Positions 15,663 to 25,007 of a stretch of DNA of 64,000 bases are shown here, piece after piece. Position 1 is the stretch's first letter. Each line of letters opens with the position of its first letter. The position numbers and the translations under genes were made by a program. Origin of the DNA: Mucilaginibacter sp. UR6-11. Its GTDB lineage: Bacteria; Bacteroidota; Bacteroidia; Sphingobacteriales; Sphingobacteriaceae. The notes beneath the pieces are model-generated. The model saw only the letters and a program-made list of their open reading frames with translations. It made no database searches and was not told where the DNA came from. The stretch spans positions 992,001 to 1,056,000 of the forward strand of contig NZ_JAJIWO010000001.1 of assembly GCF_020880695.1 (NCBI RefSeq). The letters run 5' to 3'.

Positions 15663-16411
15663 TCGAGATCAAGGATATTTATAAAACCTTTGGTGAGAAT
15701 GAGGTACTAAAAGGTATATCTGCCAATTTCCAGCAAGGAAAAAACAACCTGATCATCGGCGGCTCAGGCTCCGGAAAAACAACGTTGTTAAAATGTATAG
15801 TAGGCTTGCATGAGCCCACAAAAGGTGATGTTTTTTTTGACAGCGAAAATTTTACCAATATGGACTTTGAGCAACGGGTGCCTATCCGTACAAATATCGG
15901 CATGTTGTTTCAAAACTCGGCGCTGTTTGATTCGATGACGGTTGAGGAAAACATCATGTTCCCGCTAAACCTGTTTACTACGCAGACTACCGCCGAAAAA
16001 CTGGATCGCGCCAATTTCTGCTTAGAACGCGTAAACCTTGAAGGCAAGAACAAACTCTATCCTGCCGAATTATCTGGCGGAATGAAAAAACGGGTTGGTA
16101 TTGCCAGGGCTATATCCATGCAGCCAAAATATTTATTTGTTGATGAACCAAACTCGGGCCTAGACCCAAAAACATCCATTCTGATTGACGACCTGATCAA
16201 TGAACTAACCGAAGAGTATAACATGACCACCGTTATTGTTACCCACGATATGAACTCGGTTATGGGTATTGGCGAGCATGTTATATTTCTGCATAACGGC
16301 GAAAAATGGTGGGAAGGCAGCAATAAAGAAATTGCCAAAACCGATAACCAGGAACTAAACGACTTTGTGTTTGCCAGCAAATTTATGCAGGCGGCAAAAG
16401 TAAAACTATAG
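15659..16411 (+). CDS. mlaF: MlaF-family ABC transporter ATP-binding protein
   Basis: This 250-residue ATPase has Walker A GGSGSGKTTLLKC, Q-loop GMLFQNSALFDSM, signature ELSGGMKKRVGIARA (SGGMKKR is the MlaF-type variant), Walker B LFVDEPNSGLDP and switch His in VIVTHDMNSV. It would power the permease encoded just upstream, with which it overlaps by four bases. The pair forms the energy-coupled core of a phospholipid trafficking system for outer-membrane asymmetry. The gene ends about 38 bases before the convergent CBM9-like gene. Confidence 0.92.
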   Translation: MIEIKDIYKTFGENEVLKGISANFQQGKNNLIIGGSGSGKTTLLKCIVGLHEPTKGDVFFDSENFTNMDFEQRVPIRTNIGMLFQNSALFDSMTVEENIMFPLNLFTTQTTAEKLDRANFCLERVNLEGKNKLYPAELSGGMKKRVGIARAISMQPKYLFVDEPNSGLDPKTSILIDDLINELTEEYNMTTVIVTHDMNSVMGIGEHVIFLHNGEKWWEGSNKEIAKTDNQELNDFVFASKFMQAAKVKL

Positions 16412-16449
16412 CCGGTGTTTAGCCGCTAATTTGTATACCCTTGCTGATG

Positions 16450-17271
16450 TTATTTAGCCAGGGTGTATTCGCCCCAGCAATCGGTAGTTGAGAGTGCGCT
16501 TATGTAGGAGTTCGCCAGTTTTGAATTTACAACGTTCATCAGGGCTATGGTGCCGTCTTCATTCCGGGTGATCATTATGCCCGGCACAAAATCAATCTGA
16601 ATCTCATTAAACCTTATATTATAGTTAAAATGAGTTTGGTCTTTGGCCGACATGCCCAATAATTTTAGTTCTATACTCATCTCAACCGTATAAACCATTT
16701 TATTATCAAACGCGTTTGCCACCTTTATCCCGTCTGTATTATAGATCGACGTTAGTGTGTCCAGGTCTTTTAACCCGGTTAACCGGATAAACTTAGATTT
16801 TTGGGCCAGATTTTCGTTATTGGTCTTCATTAGTGAATCCGCACGTTTCTCAGCGCCGTTTGAGCCCGCTACAATATCGGCGAAAGCATTAAGATTTATA
16901 ACGGGCCTGTCCTGCATATCAAATACCGGGTAGGTAACGGTTATGCCGCCAACGGTAGTTTTTTTGGCAGCCTTACCTACCGTGAAAGAAACACCGCCAT
17001 TAATTATTTTATTAATGATCTCTTTTTTTGTAGCCTGTACCGTTAAATAAAGTTTGTTATCGTCATTAGCTATTGTGTAGAATGCCTGTATCGACCTGTT
17101 ATAGGCCTGTAATTTATTCCCCCATTCTTTGGCCTTACCATCAACTTTGATATTGGCCGGCGCGCGAAGTGAGTTTTTTTGAATGCCCGGAAGTTTTTGG
17201 GCGCTAACACTAATGGAAAACAATAAAGCAGGCCAAAGCAGCTTATAAGGTGTACGCTTAAATTTTTTCAC
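16450..17271 (-). CDS. Secreted CBM9-like protein, paralogue A
   Basis: The product has about 274 residues if it starts at the GTG at 17271, which gives the same N-terminus (KKFKRTPYKLLWPALLF...SAQKLPGIQ) as its neighbour. Upstream ATGs at 17304 and 17331 would add leaders not seen in the paralogue. A Sec signal ends at SVSAQ. The mature part has the pattern IKVDGKAKEWGNKLQAYNR, typical of CBM9-like (DOMON-related) beta-sandwiches that bind sugars or heme. No catalytic motif is visible. It forms a tandem pair with the gene at 17361-18185, from which it probably arose by duplication followed by strong divergence. Confidence 0.75.
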   Translation of the reverse strand: MKKFKRTPYKLLWPALLFSISVSAQKLPGIQKNSLRAPANIKVDGKAKEWGNKLQAYNRSIQAFYTIANDDNKLYLTVQATKKEIINKIINGGVSFTVGKAAKKTTVGGITVTYPVFDMQDRPVINLNAFADIVAGSNGAEKRADSLMKTNNENLAQKSKFIRLTGLKDLDTLTSIYNTDGIKVANAFDNKMVYTVEMSIELKLLGMSAKDQTHFNYNIRFNEIQIDFVPGIMITRNEDGTIALMNVVNSKLANSYISALSTTDCWGEYTLAK

Positions 17272-17360
17272 TACAGGGGAATAATTGGTTAAATAAAAAT
17301 ACATAATAATTGGATGCCAGGCAATTAACATCGCTTTTATTTATTGACAGCTATATTATA

Positions 17361-18185
17361 TTATTTAGCCAACGTATACTCGCCAAAAAAGAAGGTCGGG
17401 TTTGCAAAGCCAAGGTTGTCCGGTCCGGGATACCCTATGTTAACTTCGCTGCCGTCGCCGGCGGTATATACCATTCTCCGTCCGTCATCCACCACCCTAA
17501 CCTCACCCGGAGGGCCGTTTACCTGTATTTTATATTTAAATGTGCCCGGTTTATCGGCCGCAAATTTTATATAACTAAGGGGTATAGCCAGTTCATACGT
17601 GTAAGATAACTTCTTATCAAAACGGGCCACTGCTTTAAAACCTTCAGTATTATAAACAGACAGTGTGCTATCCGGAATTGAAGGTTCGCCGATAACACCG
17701 ATAGTTTTCAGCCTGTCGGCCAGGACGGCATTATAGGCGGTTACTACCGAATCCTGCATCGCATTGTTCCGGTTGGTATCCTTTACCGTTTCATAAGGGT
17801 TCCTCAAATTTAGATACGGCGGACGTTCTGATTTTCCATAAAACGGAAAAGTTACAGCCAGCCCGTCCTTATTTTGTTTGGGATCAGCCATTATGGTTAA
17901 CGTAATACCGTTAGATAGTAATTTCCGGATGATTTTTCTTTCGGTAGACTGCACCGTGAAATACAGCTTGGTTGCGCTGTTTGACAGGGTATAAAACACC
18001 TCTGTTGTGCGGTTAAACGCCTGGAACTTATTATTCCACTCGGTAGTTTTACCATCAACCTTTATATCGGCAGGAGCAGCCACACTTGTAATTTGAATTT
18101 TTGGAAGCTTTTGAGCACTGACGATGACCGGGAATAGTAAAGCCGGCAAAAACAGCTTGAATGATTTTAGATTAAAATTTTTCAC
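17361..18185 (-). CDS. Secreted CBM9-like protein, paralogue B
   Basis: The product has 274 residues with a Sec signal (LFLPALLFPVIVSAQ) and the same layout as the next gene downstream: KLPKIQ, then DIKVDGKTTEWNNKFQAFNR and LYFTVQSTERKIIRKLL, ending in WGEYTLAK-like FFGEYTLAK. The shared first 100 residues and the identical last six residues (GEYTLAK region) show tandem duplication; the middle differs. It is probably periplasmic or surface-located. Function is unknown; a CBM9-like fold is suggested by pattern only. It is the upstream member of the pair, so a common promoter probably lies in the divergent gap 18186-18391. Confidence 0.75.
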   Translation of the reverse strand: MKNFNLKSFKLFLPALLFPVIVSAQKLPKIQITSVAAPADIKVDGKTTEWNNKFQAFNRTTEVFYTLSNSATKLYFTVQSTERKIIRKLLSNGITLTIMADPKQNKDGLAVTFPFYGKSERPPYLNLRNPYETVKDTNRNNAMQDSVVTAYNAVLADRLKTIGVIGEPSIPDSTLSVYNTEGFKAVARFDKKLSYTYELAIPLSYIKFAADKPGTFKYKIQVNGPPGEVRVVDDGRRMVYTAGDGSEVNIGYPGPDNLGFANPTFFFGEYTLAK

Positions 18186-18391
18186 GCAGGTATATATTTA
18201 GTTATTATAAAATTACGCATTAAACCCAACCCCGAAAAAAAAACAGGTTAATCTAACAAACATGTTACTGCGGGGGTGCAATCGCGGTTTATCAAAAATC
18301 AAGCCGCCTATCCGTGTTAACTTTATAGTTATCCTTATATTTGCCCAAAATCAAACGTACTGCTTAAACGTATTGCGTATAATATACAAGT

Positions 18392-19276
18392 ATGATCCAA
18401 CTCCTTACGCCCATACACTGGAAAGATTACGAGCTTATTGATTGCGGCGATTTTGAAAAACTGGAACGTTTTGGTAATGTGACACTGATCCGCCCCGAGC
18501 CACAGGCAGTCTGGAGCAAGGTTTTGCCGCAGGCAGAATGGCAGCGTTTGCACCACATCAGGTTTAAGGGCCGTTCGGCCACATCCGGCGAGTGGGTAAA
18601 GAAAAATCCGGCGACGCCTGACCGGTGGCATGTTGAATATAAAAACCCCGAGGCCGCTATTAAATTCAGGCTGGCGCTTACCTCATTTAAACACCTGGGC
18701 ATTTTCCCCGAGCAGGCCGTTAACTGGGATTATATATCGCAAAACATCAAAAAATTTAAAACGCCCGAACCCAAAGTGCTTAACCTGTTTGCTTATACTG
18801 GCGGCGCATCATTAATAGCCCGCGCTGCGGGCGCCGATACAACGCACGTTGATTCCATAAAACAGGTTGTGACCTGGGGAAACGAGAACCAGGAACTATC
18901 CGGCCTAAAAGATGTCCGCTGGGTGGTTGAAGACGCCCTTAAATTTGTAAAACGCGAATTAAAGCGCGGCAAAAAATATAATGGTATCATCCTTGATCCG
19001 CCGGCTTATGGCCACGGGCCAAATGGCGAAAAATGGAAATTGGAAGATCATATCAATGAAATGATGCAGGATGTGGTACAGCTGCTTGATCCCGAAGAAC
19101 ATTTCCTGATATTAAATACCTACTCTCTGGGTTTCTCGGCCGTTATTGTTGAGAATTTAATTAAAAGTGCTCTTCCTAAAGTACAAAACCTTGAAATTGG
19201 CGAGCTTTATTTGCAGGCCACATCAGGCATAAAACTACCTTTGGGAGTGTTTGGCAAATTTTATAAACACAAATAG
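18392..19276 (+). CDS. Class I SAM-dependent methyltransferase (RlmI-like)
   Basis: This 294-residue protein binds SAM through LNLFAYTGGASLIAR, an acidic residue in THVDSIKQV and the catalytic-region motif ILDPPAYGHGPNG. The DPPAYG motif is the hallmark of rRNA cytosine-5 methyltransferases of the RlmI/RlmK group, but the N-terminal PUA domain of RlmI is missing and the first 120 residues form a short beta domain. The protein is therefore an RlmI-related enzyme of uncertain target. A TATATTTG box lies at 18336-18343 but lacks a good -33. Confidence 0.88.
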   Translation: MIQLLTPIHWKDYELIDCGDFEKLERFGNVTLIRPEPQAVWSKVLPQAEWQRLHHIRFKGRSATSGEWVKKNPATPDRWHVEYKNPEAAIKFRLALTSFKHLGIFPEQAVNWDYISQNIKKFKTPEPKVLNLFAYTGGASLIARAAGADTTHVDSIKQVVTWGNENQELSGLKDVRWVVEDALKFVKRELKRGKKYNGIILDPPAYGHGPNGEKWKLEDHINEMMQDVVQLLDPEEHFLILNTYSLGFSAVIVENLIKSALPKVQNLEIGELYLQATSGIKLPLGVFGKFYKHK

Positions 19277-19395
19277 CACTTTTGTGGATAATTTTAAGGT
19301 GACAGCCCCATTAAAAGATGTTATTTTGCACTTGGTATAATATGCCAGGCCCGTACCACACAATTAGCCCAAATACAGTAAAACAAATTGATTAA

Positions 19396-20454
19396 ATGAA
19401 AAATATATTTCTATCCACAGTATTCATGCTGTCATCGTTAGGTTTATTCTCTAACTGCACTCAAAGTAAACCTGGTGTCAAGGATACTAAAGCAACAACT
19501 ACAACCGCTGCTGCCGTCGAAAAAGAAGAACCCGCACCTGGCGACACCACTGTAAAAGTAGCTTACCCCCCTATTGATAAGAAACAGTACGATTCATTGA
19601 TGAAACGCATGGCCCACGGTGATACCACCGGCAAATGGCCCGTTAAAAACACGCCTTACCCTATACCGGGTGCTATTTTACCTTTTAAAAGGGTAGTTGC
19701 TTATTACGGCAATCTGTACTCAAAAAAGATGGGCATTTTAGGCGAACTTCCGGCAAACGAGATGCTTGCCAAGCTAAAAGGCGAAGTGAAGCACTGGGAA
19801 AAAGCCGATCCGCAGGTACCCGTACAACCTGCTTTACATTATATTGCCGTAGTAGCCAGTGGCGATCCGGGTAAAGATAAAATGTACCGTCACCGTATGC
19901 CGTTCAAACAAATTGATACCGTTTTATATCTGGCTAAAAAAGCGCATGCCATTGTATTTTTAGATGTGCAGGTTTCTTTAAGTAATATCCGCACAGAGTT
20001 ACCACTGTTAGAGAAATACCTGATTATGCCACAGGTGCATTTTGGTATGGACCCTGAGTTTTCTATGAAAGACGGTTCACTTCCGGGCAAAAAGATAGGC
20101 ACCTATGATGCTAATGATATTAACTACGTATCGGGCTACCTTGCCGGCCTGGTTAAGAAATACAACCTGCCTCCTAAAATTTTAATTGTACACCGTTTTA
20201 CTAAAAAGATGGTAACCAACTATCAAAACATCAAACTACACCCGGAGATTCAGTTAGTAATGGACATGGATGGCTGGGGTGAGCCTGACTTGAAAGAAGG
20301 TACCTGGCGTTACTTTATTTACAATGAGCCGGTACAGTTTACAGGCTTTAAATTATTTTATAAAAATGATATTAAAAAAGCACCTCACCACATGTTAACG
20401 CCCGAGGAGGTTTTGAAGAAAAAACCTTACCCAATGTATATTCAATACCAATAA
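19396..20454 (+). CDS. Lipoprotein of unknown function
   Basis: The product is 352 residues long. The signal MKNIFLSTVFMLSSLGLFSNC places a candidate lipid-modified Cys at residue 21; Asn at -1 is atypical for a lipobox. A Thr/Ala/Glu-rich linker follows (residues 30-55). The main domain (about 60-352) alternates strands and helices (ALHYIAVVASGDPG, HAIVFLDVQVSL, PKILIVHRFTKKM, IQLVMDMDGWGEP), which looks like a TIM-barrel or alpha/beta hydrolase fold with a conserved-looking Asp/Glu in DMDGWGEPDLKEG. I recognise no family. It is monocistronic, ended by a strong terminator at 20475. Confidence 0.75.
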   Translation: MKNIFLSTVFMLSSLGLFSNCTQSKPGVKDTKATTTTAAAVEKEEPAPGDTTVKVAYPPIDKKQYDSLMKRMAHGDTTGKWPVKNTPYPIPGAILPFKRVVAYYGNLYSKKMGILGELPANEMLAKLKGEVKHWEKADPQVPVQPALHYIAVVASGDPGKDKMYRHRMPFKQIDTVLYLAKKAHAIVFLDVQVSLSNIRTELPLLEKYLIMPQVHFGMDPEFSMKDGSLPGKKIGTYDANDINYVSGYLAGLVKKYNLPPKILIVHRFTKKMVTNYQNIKLHPEIQLVMDMDGWGEPDLKEGTWRYFIYNEPVQFTGFKLFYKNDIKKAPHHMLTPEEVLKKKPYPMYIQYQ

Positions 20455-20474
20455 CTTGATACAACCGGAAAAAG

Positions 20475-20508
20475 AAAGGTCCCCTGAATTATCAGGGGAC
20501 CTTTTTAT
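20475..20508 (+). terminator. Strong rho-independent terminator
   Basis: A perfect 13-bp stem (AAAGGTCCCCTGA with TCAGGGGACCTTT) around the loop ATTA is followed by TTATTA. It ends the unknown lipoprotein gene and also faces the convergent DoxX gene, where the A-run on the left arm could serve the minus strand. Confidence 0.85.
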
Positions 20509-20549
20509 TACAAATGATTGCCAGACCTGGCGATCATTAACTTTCGTAA

Positions 20550-20939
20550 TTATACCGTCGGCTTAGCCGTAAACACGCTTTTGTAATATTTAATATACCC
20601 TATGCACAAAAATATATTCAATACAATAACCACTGCACCAACAGGTATCCCTGCGGGCAGTAATATGGCATGATATAGAAAGATGTTTACGCTGATAGGC
20701 AACAGCGCCAGTAAAAAGAATGCGGTGTAACGGTTTAATAACAAAAACAATCCGCTTACAATTTCAATAACTTTCAAATACTGGAAAAAATAACCCGAGC
20801 CCCAAAGACCACCGGCAAATGCACCTGCCGCACCAGTCGGCATAGGTTGTTTTGGCATGAAAGGAAAAAAGAAATTTAGTCCGAACACCACGAAGATCAA
20901 ACCAAGTAAGATCCGGGCAATTAATACTGCAATTTTCAT
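20550..20939 (-). CDS. DoxX family membrane protein
   Basis: This 129-residue protein has four transmembrane helices and the DoxX start RILLGLIFVVFGLNFF, followed by a polar loop with FMPKQPMPTGAAGAFAG and helix 2 beginning YLKVIEIVSGLFLLLN. DoxX-type proteins associate with thiosulfate:quinone oxidoreductases or with redox-stress modules, but none is adjacent here; msrA, a methionine-sulfoxide repair gene, is divergent next door. A functional tie to oxidative stress is only suggestive. Confidence 0.85.
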   Translation of the reverse strand: MKIAVLIARILLGLIFVVFGLNFFFPFMPKQPMPTGAAGAFAGGLWGSGYFFQYLKVIEIVSGLFLLLNRYTAFFLLALLPISVNIFLYHAILLPAGIPVGAVVIVLNIFLCIGYIKYYKSVFTAKPTV

Positions 20940-21047
20940 AAGTTGTGAGTTTTAAGTTTATTATACAAAACTTATCAATTAAATCGACAAATCAAATGTT
21001 TAAACACATATTTTTAAACCAAAGAGTCATACCTTCGTTATAATATT

Positions 21048-21593
21048 ATGAATATACAGAAAATAACATTTGGCAGCGGTTGCTTTTGGTGCACCGAGGC
21101 CATATTTCAAACCGTAAAAGGTGTAAGGGCCGTTATATCGGGCTATATGGGTGGCGAAACTAAAAACCCGACTTATGAACAGATCTGCACCGGAGCCACC
21201 GGCCATGCCGAAGTGGTTGAGGTAGAATATGATGCGGATGAAGTTAGTCTTGACGAAATATTGCTGATATTTTTTAAAACGCACGATGCTACCAGCTTAA
21301 ACCGCCAGGGCAATGATGTGGGGACGCAATACCGCTCGGTTATATTTTATCATACCGAAGAGCAAAAGCAAAAAGCCGAAGCAATGGTCAAAAGATTGAC
21401 CGATGAACAGATTTACGACAAACCCATCGTTACCGAGATCAGCCCGGCAAGTGAATTTTATAGAGCCGAGGATTATCACCAGAATTATTTTGCTGATAAC
21501 TCCTCAAAATCCTATTGCGCCTTTGTCATCCAGCCCAAACTAAATAAGTTTGCTAAAGAGTTTACCGATAAAATTAAACCGGAGCTATTATAA
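21048..21593 (+). CDS. msrA: Peptide-methionine (S)-S-oxide reductase
   Basis: This 181-residue MsrA repairs oxidised methionine. The catalytic motif GCFWC is at residues 11-15 with Cys12 as nucleophile; TGHAEVVEVEYD and FFKTHDATSLNRQGNDVGTQYRS are family signatures (shortened: HDATSLNRQGNDVGTQYRS). No signal peptide is present, so it acts in the cytoplasm. The acid phosphatase gene starts two bases after its stop, so the two are probably co-transcribed. Upstream, TACCTTCG at 21030-21037 is a near-match to the Bacteroidota -7 box. Confidence 0.96.
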   Translation: MNIQKITFGSGCFWCTEAIFQTVKGVRAVISGYMGGETKNPTYEQICTGATGHAEVVEVEYDADEVSLDEILLIFFKTHDATSLNRQGNDVGTQYRSVIFYHTEEQKQKAEAMVKRLTDEQIYDKPIVTEISPASEFYRAEDYHQNYFADNSSKSYCAFVIQPKLNKFAKEFTDKIKPELL

Positions 21594-21595
21594 CC

Positions 21596-22393
21596 ATGAA
21601 AAAAATACTGCTGCTGACAGGTTTGCTGTTTTATTTTTTTGCCGCTAAAGCGCAGGATGCTTCAAAAACCCTGTCTATCGCCAACGGCGGTAAAGTATGG
21701 GCATCGCTGTACCAACAGCGAGCCGCCGAGTACAAAGCTTTATGTTTCCAGGCTTATAACCTGGCCAAATTGCGGTTAGATGCTGCTTTGAAACACAAAA
21801 GCAAAAAGCCCCTGGCGGTGATCACCGATATCGATGAAACGCTGTTAGACAATAGCCCCTATGATGCCATAAGGGCCGTAAATAACCTGGAGTTTGATCT
21901 TAAAGCCTGGAAACAATGGACCGCCAAAGGCATTTGCGATACAGTACCCGGCGCGCCTTCGTTTTTTAAATACGCGGCATCAAAAGGCGTAGCTGTTTTT
22001 TATATCACCAATCGTGATGAGGACGAACGCCCCGGCACCACAAAAAATTTAAAACTATATAACCTGCCGTATGCTGATGATGCGCATATTATCTTAAAAC
22101 AAACGGTATCAAGCAAAGAGAGCCGTCGGCAACAGGTACTGGCAAAATATAATGTCGTACTGCTTTGCGGCGATAACCTGCCGGATTTTGACGCGCTGTA
22201 TGACAACAAACCAACTGAAGAAAGCCGCAGGATAACTACCGAGAAACTTAAAAAGCAATTTGGCAGCAAGTATATTATTATACCCAACCCAGCCTATGGC
22301 GATTTTGAGAACGCCCTGTTTAAGTTTAATTATAAGCTAACCGGCGCGCAAAAAGATTCTGTCATCAGGTCCTTAATAAAATTAGATCAGTAA
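21596..22393 (+). CDS. HAD acid phosphatase, 5'-nucleotidase e(P4) family
   Basis: This 265-residue secreted phosphatase has the HAD motif I DIDET at residues 78-82 (VITDIDETLLDNSPYD), FYITNRDED as motif II and GDNLPDFDALYD as motif IV. The e(P4) family hydrolyses NMN and other nucleotides in the envelope. The N-terminus is a Sec signal ending AKAQ with no lipobox Cys, so unlike the Haemophilus prototype this one is probably free in the periplasm. It follows msrA by two bases. Confidence 0.9.
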   Translation: MKKILLLTGLLFYFFAAKAQDASKTLSIANGGKVWASLYQQRAAEYKALCFQAYNLAKLRLDAALKHKSKKPLAVITDIDETLLDNSPYDAIRAVNNLEFDLKAWKQWTAKGICDTVPGAPSFFKYAASKGVAVFYITNRDEDERPGTTKNLKLYNLPYADDAHIILKQTVSSKESRRQQVLAKYNVVLLCGDNLPDFDALYDNKPTEESRRITTEKLKKQFGSKYIIIPNPAYGDFENALFKFNYKLTGAQKDSVIRSLIKLDQ

Positions 22394-22469
22394 CAATTAT
22401 ATTAAGTTTGTGTTAAATAGGATTTTACCGTAAATCAATTGCTATTTTTGATTTACCCAGTTAAAAATC

Positions 22470-24911
22470 ATGAAACATAAACTATTATTTGGTTTTGCAG
22501 CGCTTATTACCATCGGGCTGCAGGCACAGGCGCAATTACCCGGTAAAATACCACAAACCGGCCAGGTACTTTTGCCTAACGGATGGAAATTGAGTCCGGC
22601 GGGCACGGCGCTGCCATTAGGCGATCTGCCCTTAAACATCCAGCTTTCGCCATCCGGAAAATTGCTGGCTGTTACCAATAACGGGCAAAGCACACAATCA
22701 ATCCAGCTAATTGACCCGGTTAATGAAAAACTGCTTGATGAAAAAGTAATCGGGAAGTTATGGTACGGATTAACCTTTAGCCATGATGAGAAGCACCTGT
22801 ATGCATCAGGCGGCCACGATAACTGGATAATAGATTTCAGGGTAAAGGATAATAAAATAATCCCCGCCGATACGATTAAATTTGGTTTACCTTATCCAAA
22901 AGACAAAATATCGCCAACCGGCATCGTTGTTAATAGAAGCAATACGCTTTTGTATACTGTGACCAAAGAGGACAATAGCCTGTATATCGTCGATTTAAAA
23001 ACCCGCGCTGTAAAATCAAAAATAAAACTGGCTTCCGAAGCTTATAGCTGTACGTTGTCGCCTGATGAAAAAATCTTGTACATATCTGCCTGGAACGCTC
23101 AGGAAATTACCCGTTATAATACGGTATCCGGCAGGCTAAGCAATATTAAAGTGGGCAGCCACCCCAATGAATTGCTGCTAAACAAAAAAGGCACACGGTT
23201 ATTTGTTGCCAATGCTAACGATAATTCGGTATCAATTATAAATACCGCGACTGACAAGGTAACCGAAGTGGTTTCAACATCATTGTTCCCGACAAAGTTA
23301 ACCGGGTCAACTACCAACGGGCTGGCATTATCTGCCGATGAAAAAACACTTTACATTGCCAACGCCGACAATAACTGCCTGGCTGTTTTTGATGTGAGTA
23401 AACCCGGCAACAGTCAAAGCCGCGGTTTTATTCCGGTTGGCTGGTATCCCACCAACGTTAAAACATTGGGTAATAAAATTTTAGTAGCTAATGGTAAAGG
23501 GTTTACTTCAATGGCAAACCCCGACGGGCCACATCCGATAAGAAAAGCAGATAACAGCAGCTATCAAAAAGGCGCTACCAATACAAAAGAGCAATACATT
23601 GGCGGCTTATTTAAAGGCACCTTATCCTTTATCAATACCCCTACTGGCGGTCAGCTTAAAGTTTATACCAAACAGGTTTATGCCAATACGCCGTTTAATG
23701 ATAAATTAGAAAAAATGGCACCGGGCGAACAGGGCAACCCTATCCCCCGCAGCCGGGCAGATCAATCACCCATTAAATATGTGTTCTATATCATTAAAGA
23801 GAACCGAACTTACGACCAGGTTTTAGGTGACCTGCCAAAAGGCAATGGCGACACTTCGCTTTGTATTTTTGGCAATAGCGTTACCCCCAACCTGCACGCT
23901 ATAGCCAATGAGTTTTCATTGCTTGATAATTTTTATGTAGACGCTGAAGTAAGTGCAGATGGCCATAACTGGAGCACGGCCGCCTATGCAACCGACTATA
24001 TTGAAAAAACCTGGCCAACCAGCTATGGTGGCCGCGGTGGCGATTATGGCAGCGAAGGCGTGCGCAAGATCGTTGATCCGCGCGATGGTTATATATGGGA
24101 TTATTGCAAACGCGCCGGGGTAAGCTATCGCAGTTACGGCGAGTTTGCCGCCTATGGTAAAACAACTATTAAAGCTTTAGAGGGGCACATGTGCGTACAA
24201 ACACCCGGGTTTGATTTAAACATAACCGACAGGTTTCGTGAAAGCGTATGGGCGCATGATTTTGATTCGCTGCTTAATATTAACCAGGTGCCGCGGCTGA
24301 ATATTGTACGGATGGGTAACGACCATACCAGCGGACAACGTAAAGGCGCAATTTCGCCAATTGCCGCTGTTGCTGATAATGACCAGGGTGTAGGTATGCT
24401 GATCGAGCATCTTTCAAAAAGCCCGATCTGGAAAGAATCGGTAGTGTTTGTTCTGGAAGATGATGCGCAAAACGGATCAGACCACGTCGATGCGCACCGG
24501 TCGCCGGTATACGTGGCCGGGCCGTATGTAAAGCGCAATGCCGTGGTACATGGCATGTACTCAACATCAGGCGTACTGCGTACCATGGAACTTATTCTGG
24601 GCCTGCCGCCGATGAGCCAGTATGACGCCGCGGCCATGCCTTTATATGATTGCTTTACCAGTGCGCCTGATTTTACCCCCTACCGGCTAAAAGCGCCACT
24701 GGTTGATGTAGAAAAACGCAACATCGCGGTAAATAAAAGCAGTAAGATTTCTGATTCATTTAATCTTGCGGATGAAGATAAGGTACCGGATTTGTTGCTG
24801 AACGAAGTGGTATGGAAATCGGTAAAAGGCGAAAATTCGGTTATGCCGGCGCCAAGGCGGAGCGCTTTTGTAATTTTAGAACAAAAAAGCAAAAAGGATG
24901 ATGATGATTAA
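22470..24911 (+). CDS. YncE-like beta-propeller fused to a phosphoesterase domain
   Basis: This 813-residue secreted protein has a Sec signal (FAALITIGLQAQAQ). Residues 40-330 form a YncE-type seven-bladed propeller: repeated motifs such as LSPDEKILYISAWN, GTRLFVANANDNSVSIIN and ADEKTLYIANADNN. Residues about 420-740 form an alkaline-phosphatase-superfamily phosphoesterase: FYIIKENRTYDQVLGD, FYVDAEVSADGHNWSTAAYA and VFVLEDDAQNGSDHVDAHRSP (metal Asp/His). The architecture is common in Bacteroidota; the substrate is not known. The tail ends in a Lys/Asp-rich stretch. It stands alone between intergenic gaps. Confidence 0.9.
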   Translation: MKHKLLFGFAALITIGLQAQAQLPGKIPQTGQVLLPNGWKLSPAGTALPLGDLPLNIQLSPSGKLLAVTNNGQSTQSIQLIDPVNEKLLDEKVIGKLWYGLTFSHDEKHLYASGGHDNWIIDFRVKDNKIIPADTIKFGLPYPKDKISPTGIVVNRSNTLLYTVTKEDNSLYIVDLKTRAVKSKIKLASEAYSCTLSPDEKILYISAWNAQEITRYNTVSGRLSNIKVGSHPNELLLNKKGTRLFVANANDNSVSIINTATDKVTEVVSTSLFPTKLTGSTTNGLALSADEKTLYIANADNNCLAVFDVSKPGNSQSRGFIPVGWYPTNVKTLGNKILVANGKGFTSMANPDGPHPIRKADNSSYQKGATNTKEQYIGGLFKGTLSFINTPTGGQLKVYTKQVYANTPFNDKLEKMAPGEQGNPIPRSRADQSPIKYVFYIIKENRTYDQVLGDLPKGNGDTSLCIFGNSVTPNLHAIANEFSLLDNFYVDAEVSADGHNWSTAAYATDYIEKTWPTSYGGRGGDYGSEGVRKIVDPRDGYIWDYCKRAGVSYRSYGEFAAYGKTTIKALEGHMCVQTPGFDLNITDRFRESVWAHDFDSLLNINQVPRLNIVRMGNDHTSGQRKGAISPIAAVADNDQGVGMLIEHLSKSPIWKESVVFVLEDDAQNGSDHVDAHRSPVYVAGPYVKRNAVVHGMYSTSGVLRTMELILGLPPMSQYDAAAMPLYDCFTSAPDFTPYRLKAPLVDVEKRNIAVNKSSKISDSFNLADEDKVPDLLLNEVVWKSVKGENSVMPAPRRSAFVILEQKSKKDDDD

Positions 24912-25007
24912 TCAGGTTTGAGTATGTTTATCGGCGCGAATAGTGATTAAGTTAAAACTACTGTGTTTGATAATTGTTAAACTATTCAACCATTAATCAA
25001 CCCGATA

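Noticed and set aside
22443-22450. TATTTTTG box before the YncE/phosphoesterase gene
   Set aside because: The nearest upstream TTTG (22407-22410) is 32 bases away, outside the 19-21 base spacing, so no promoter is called.
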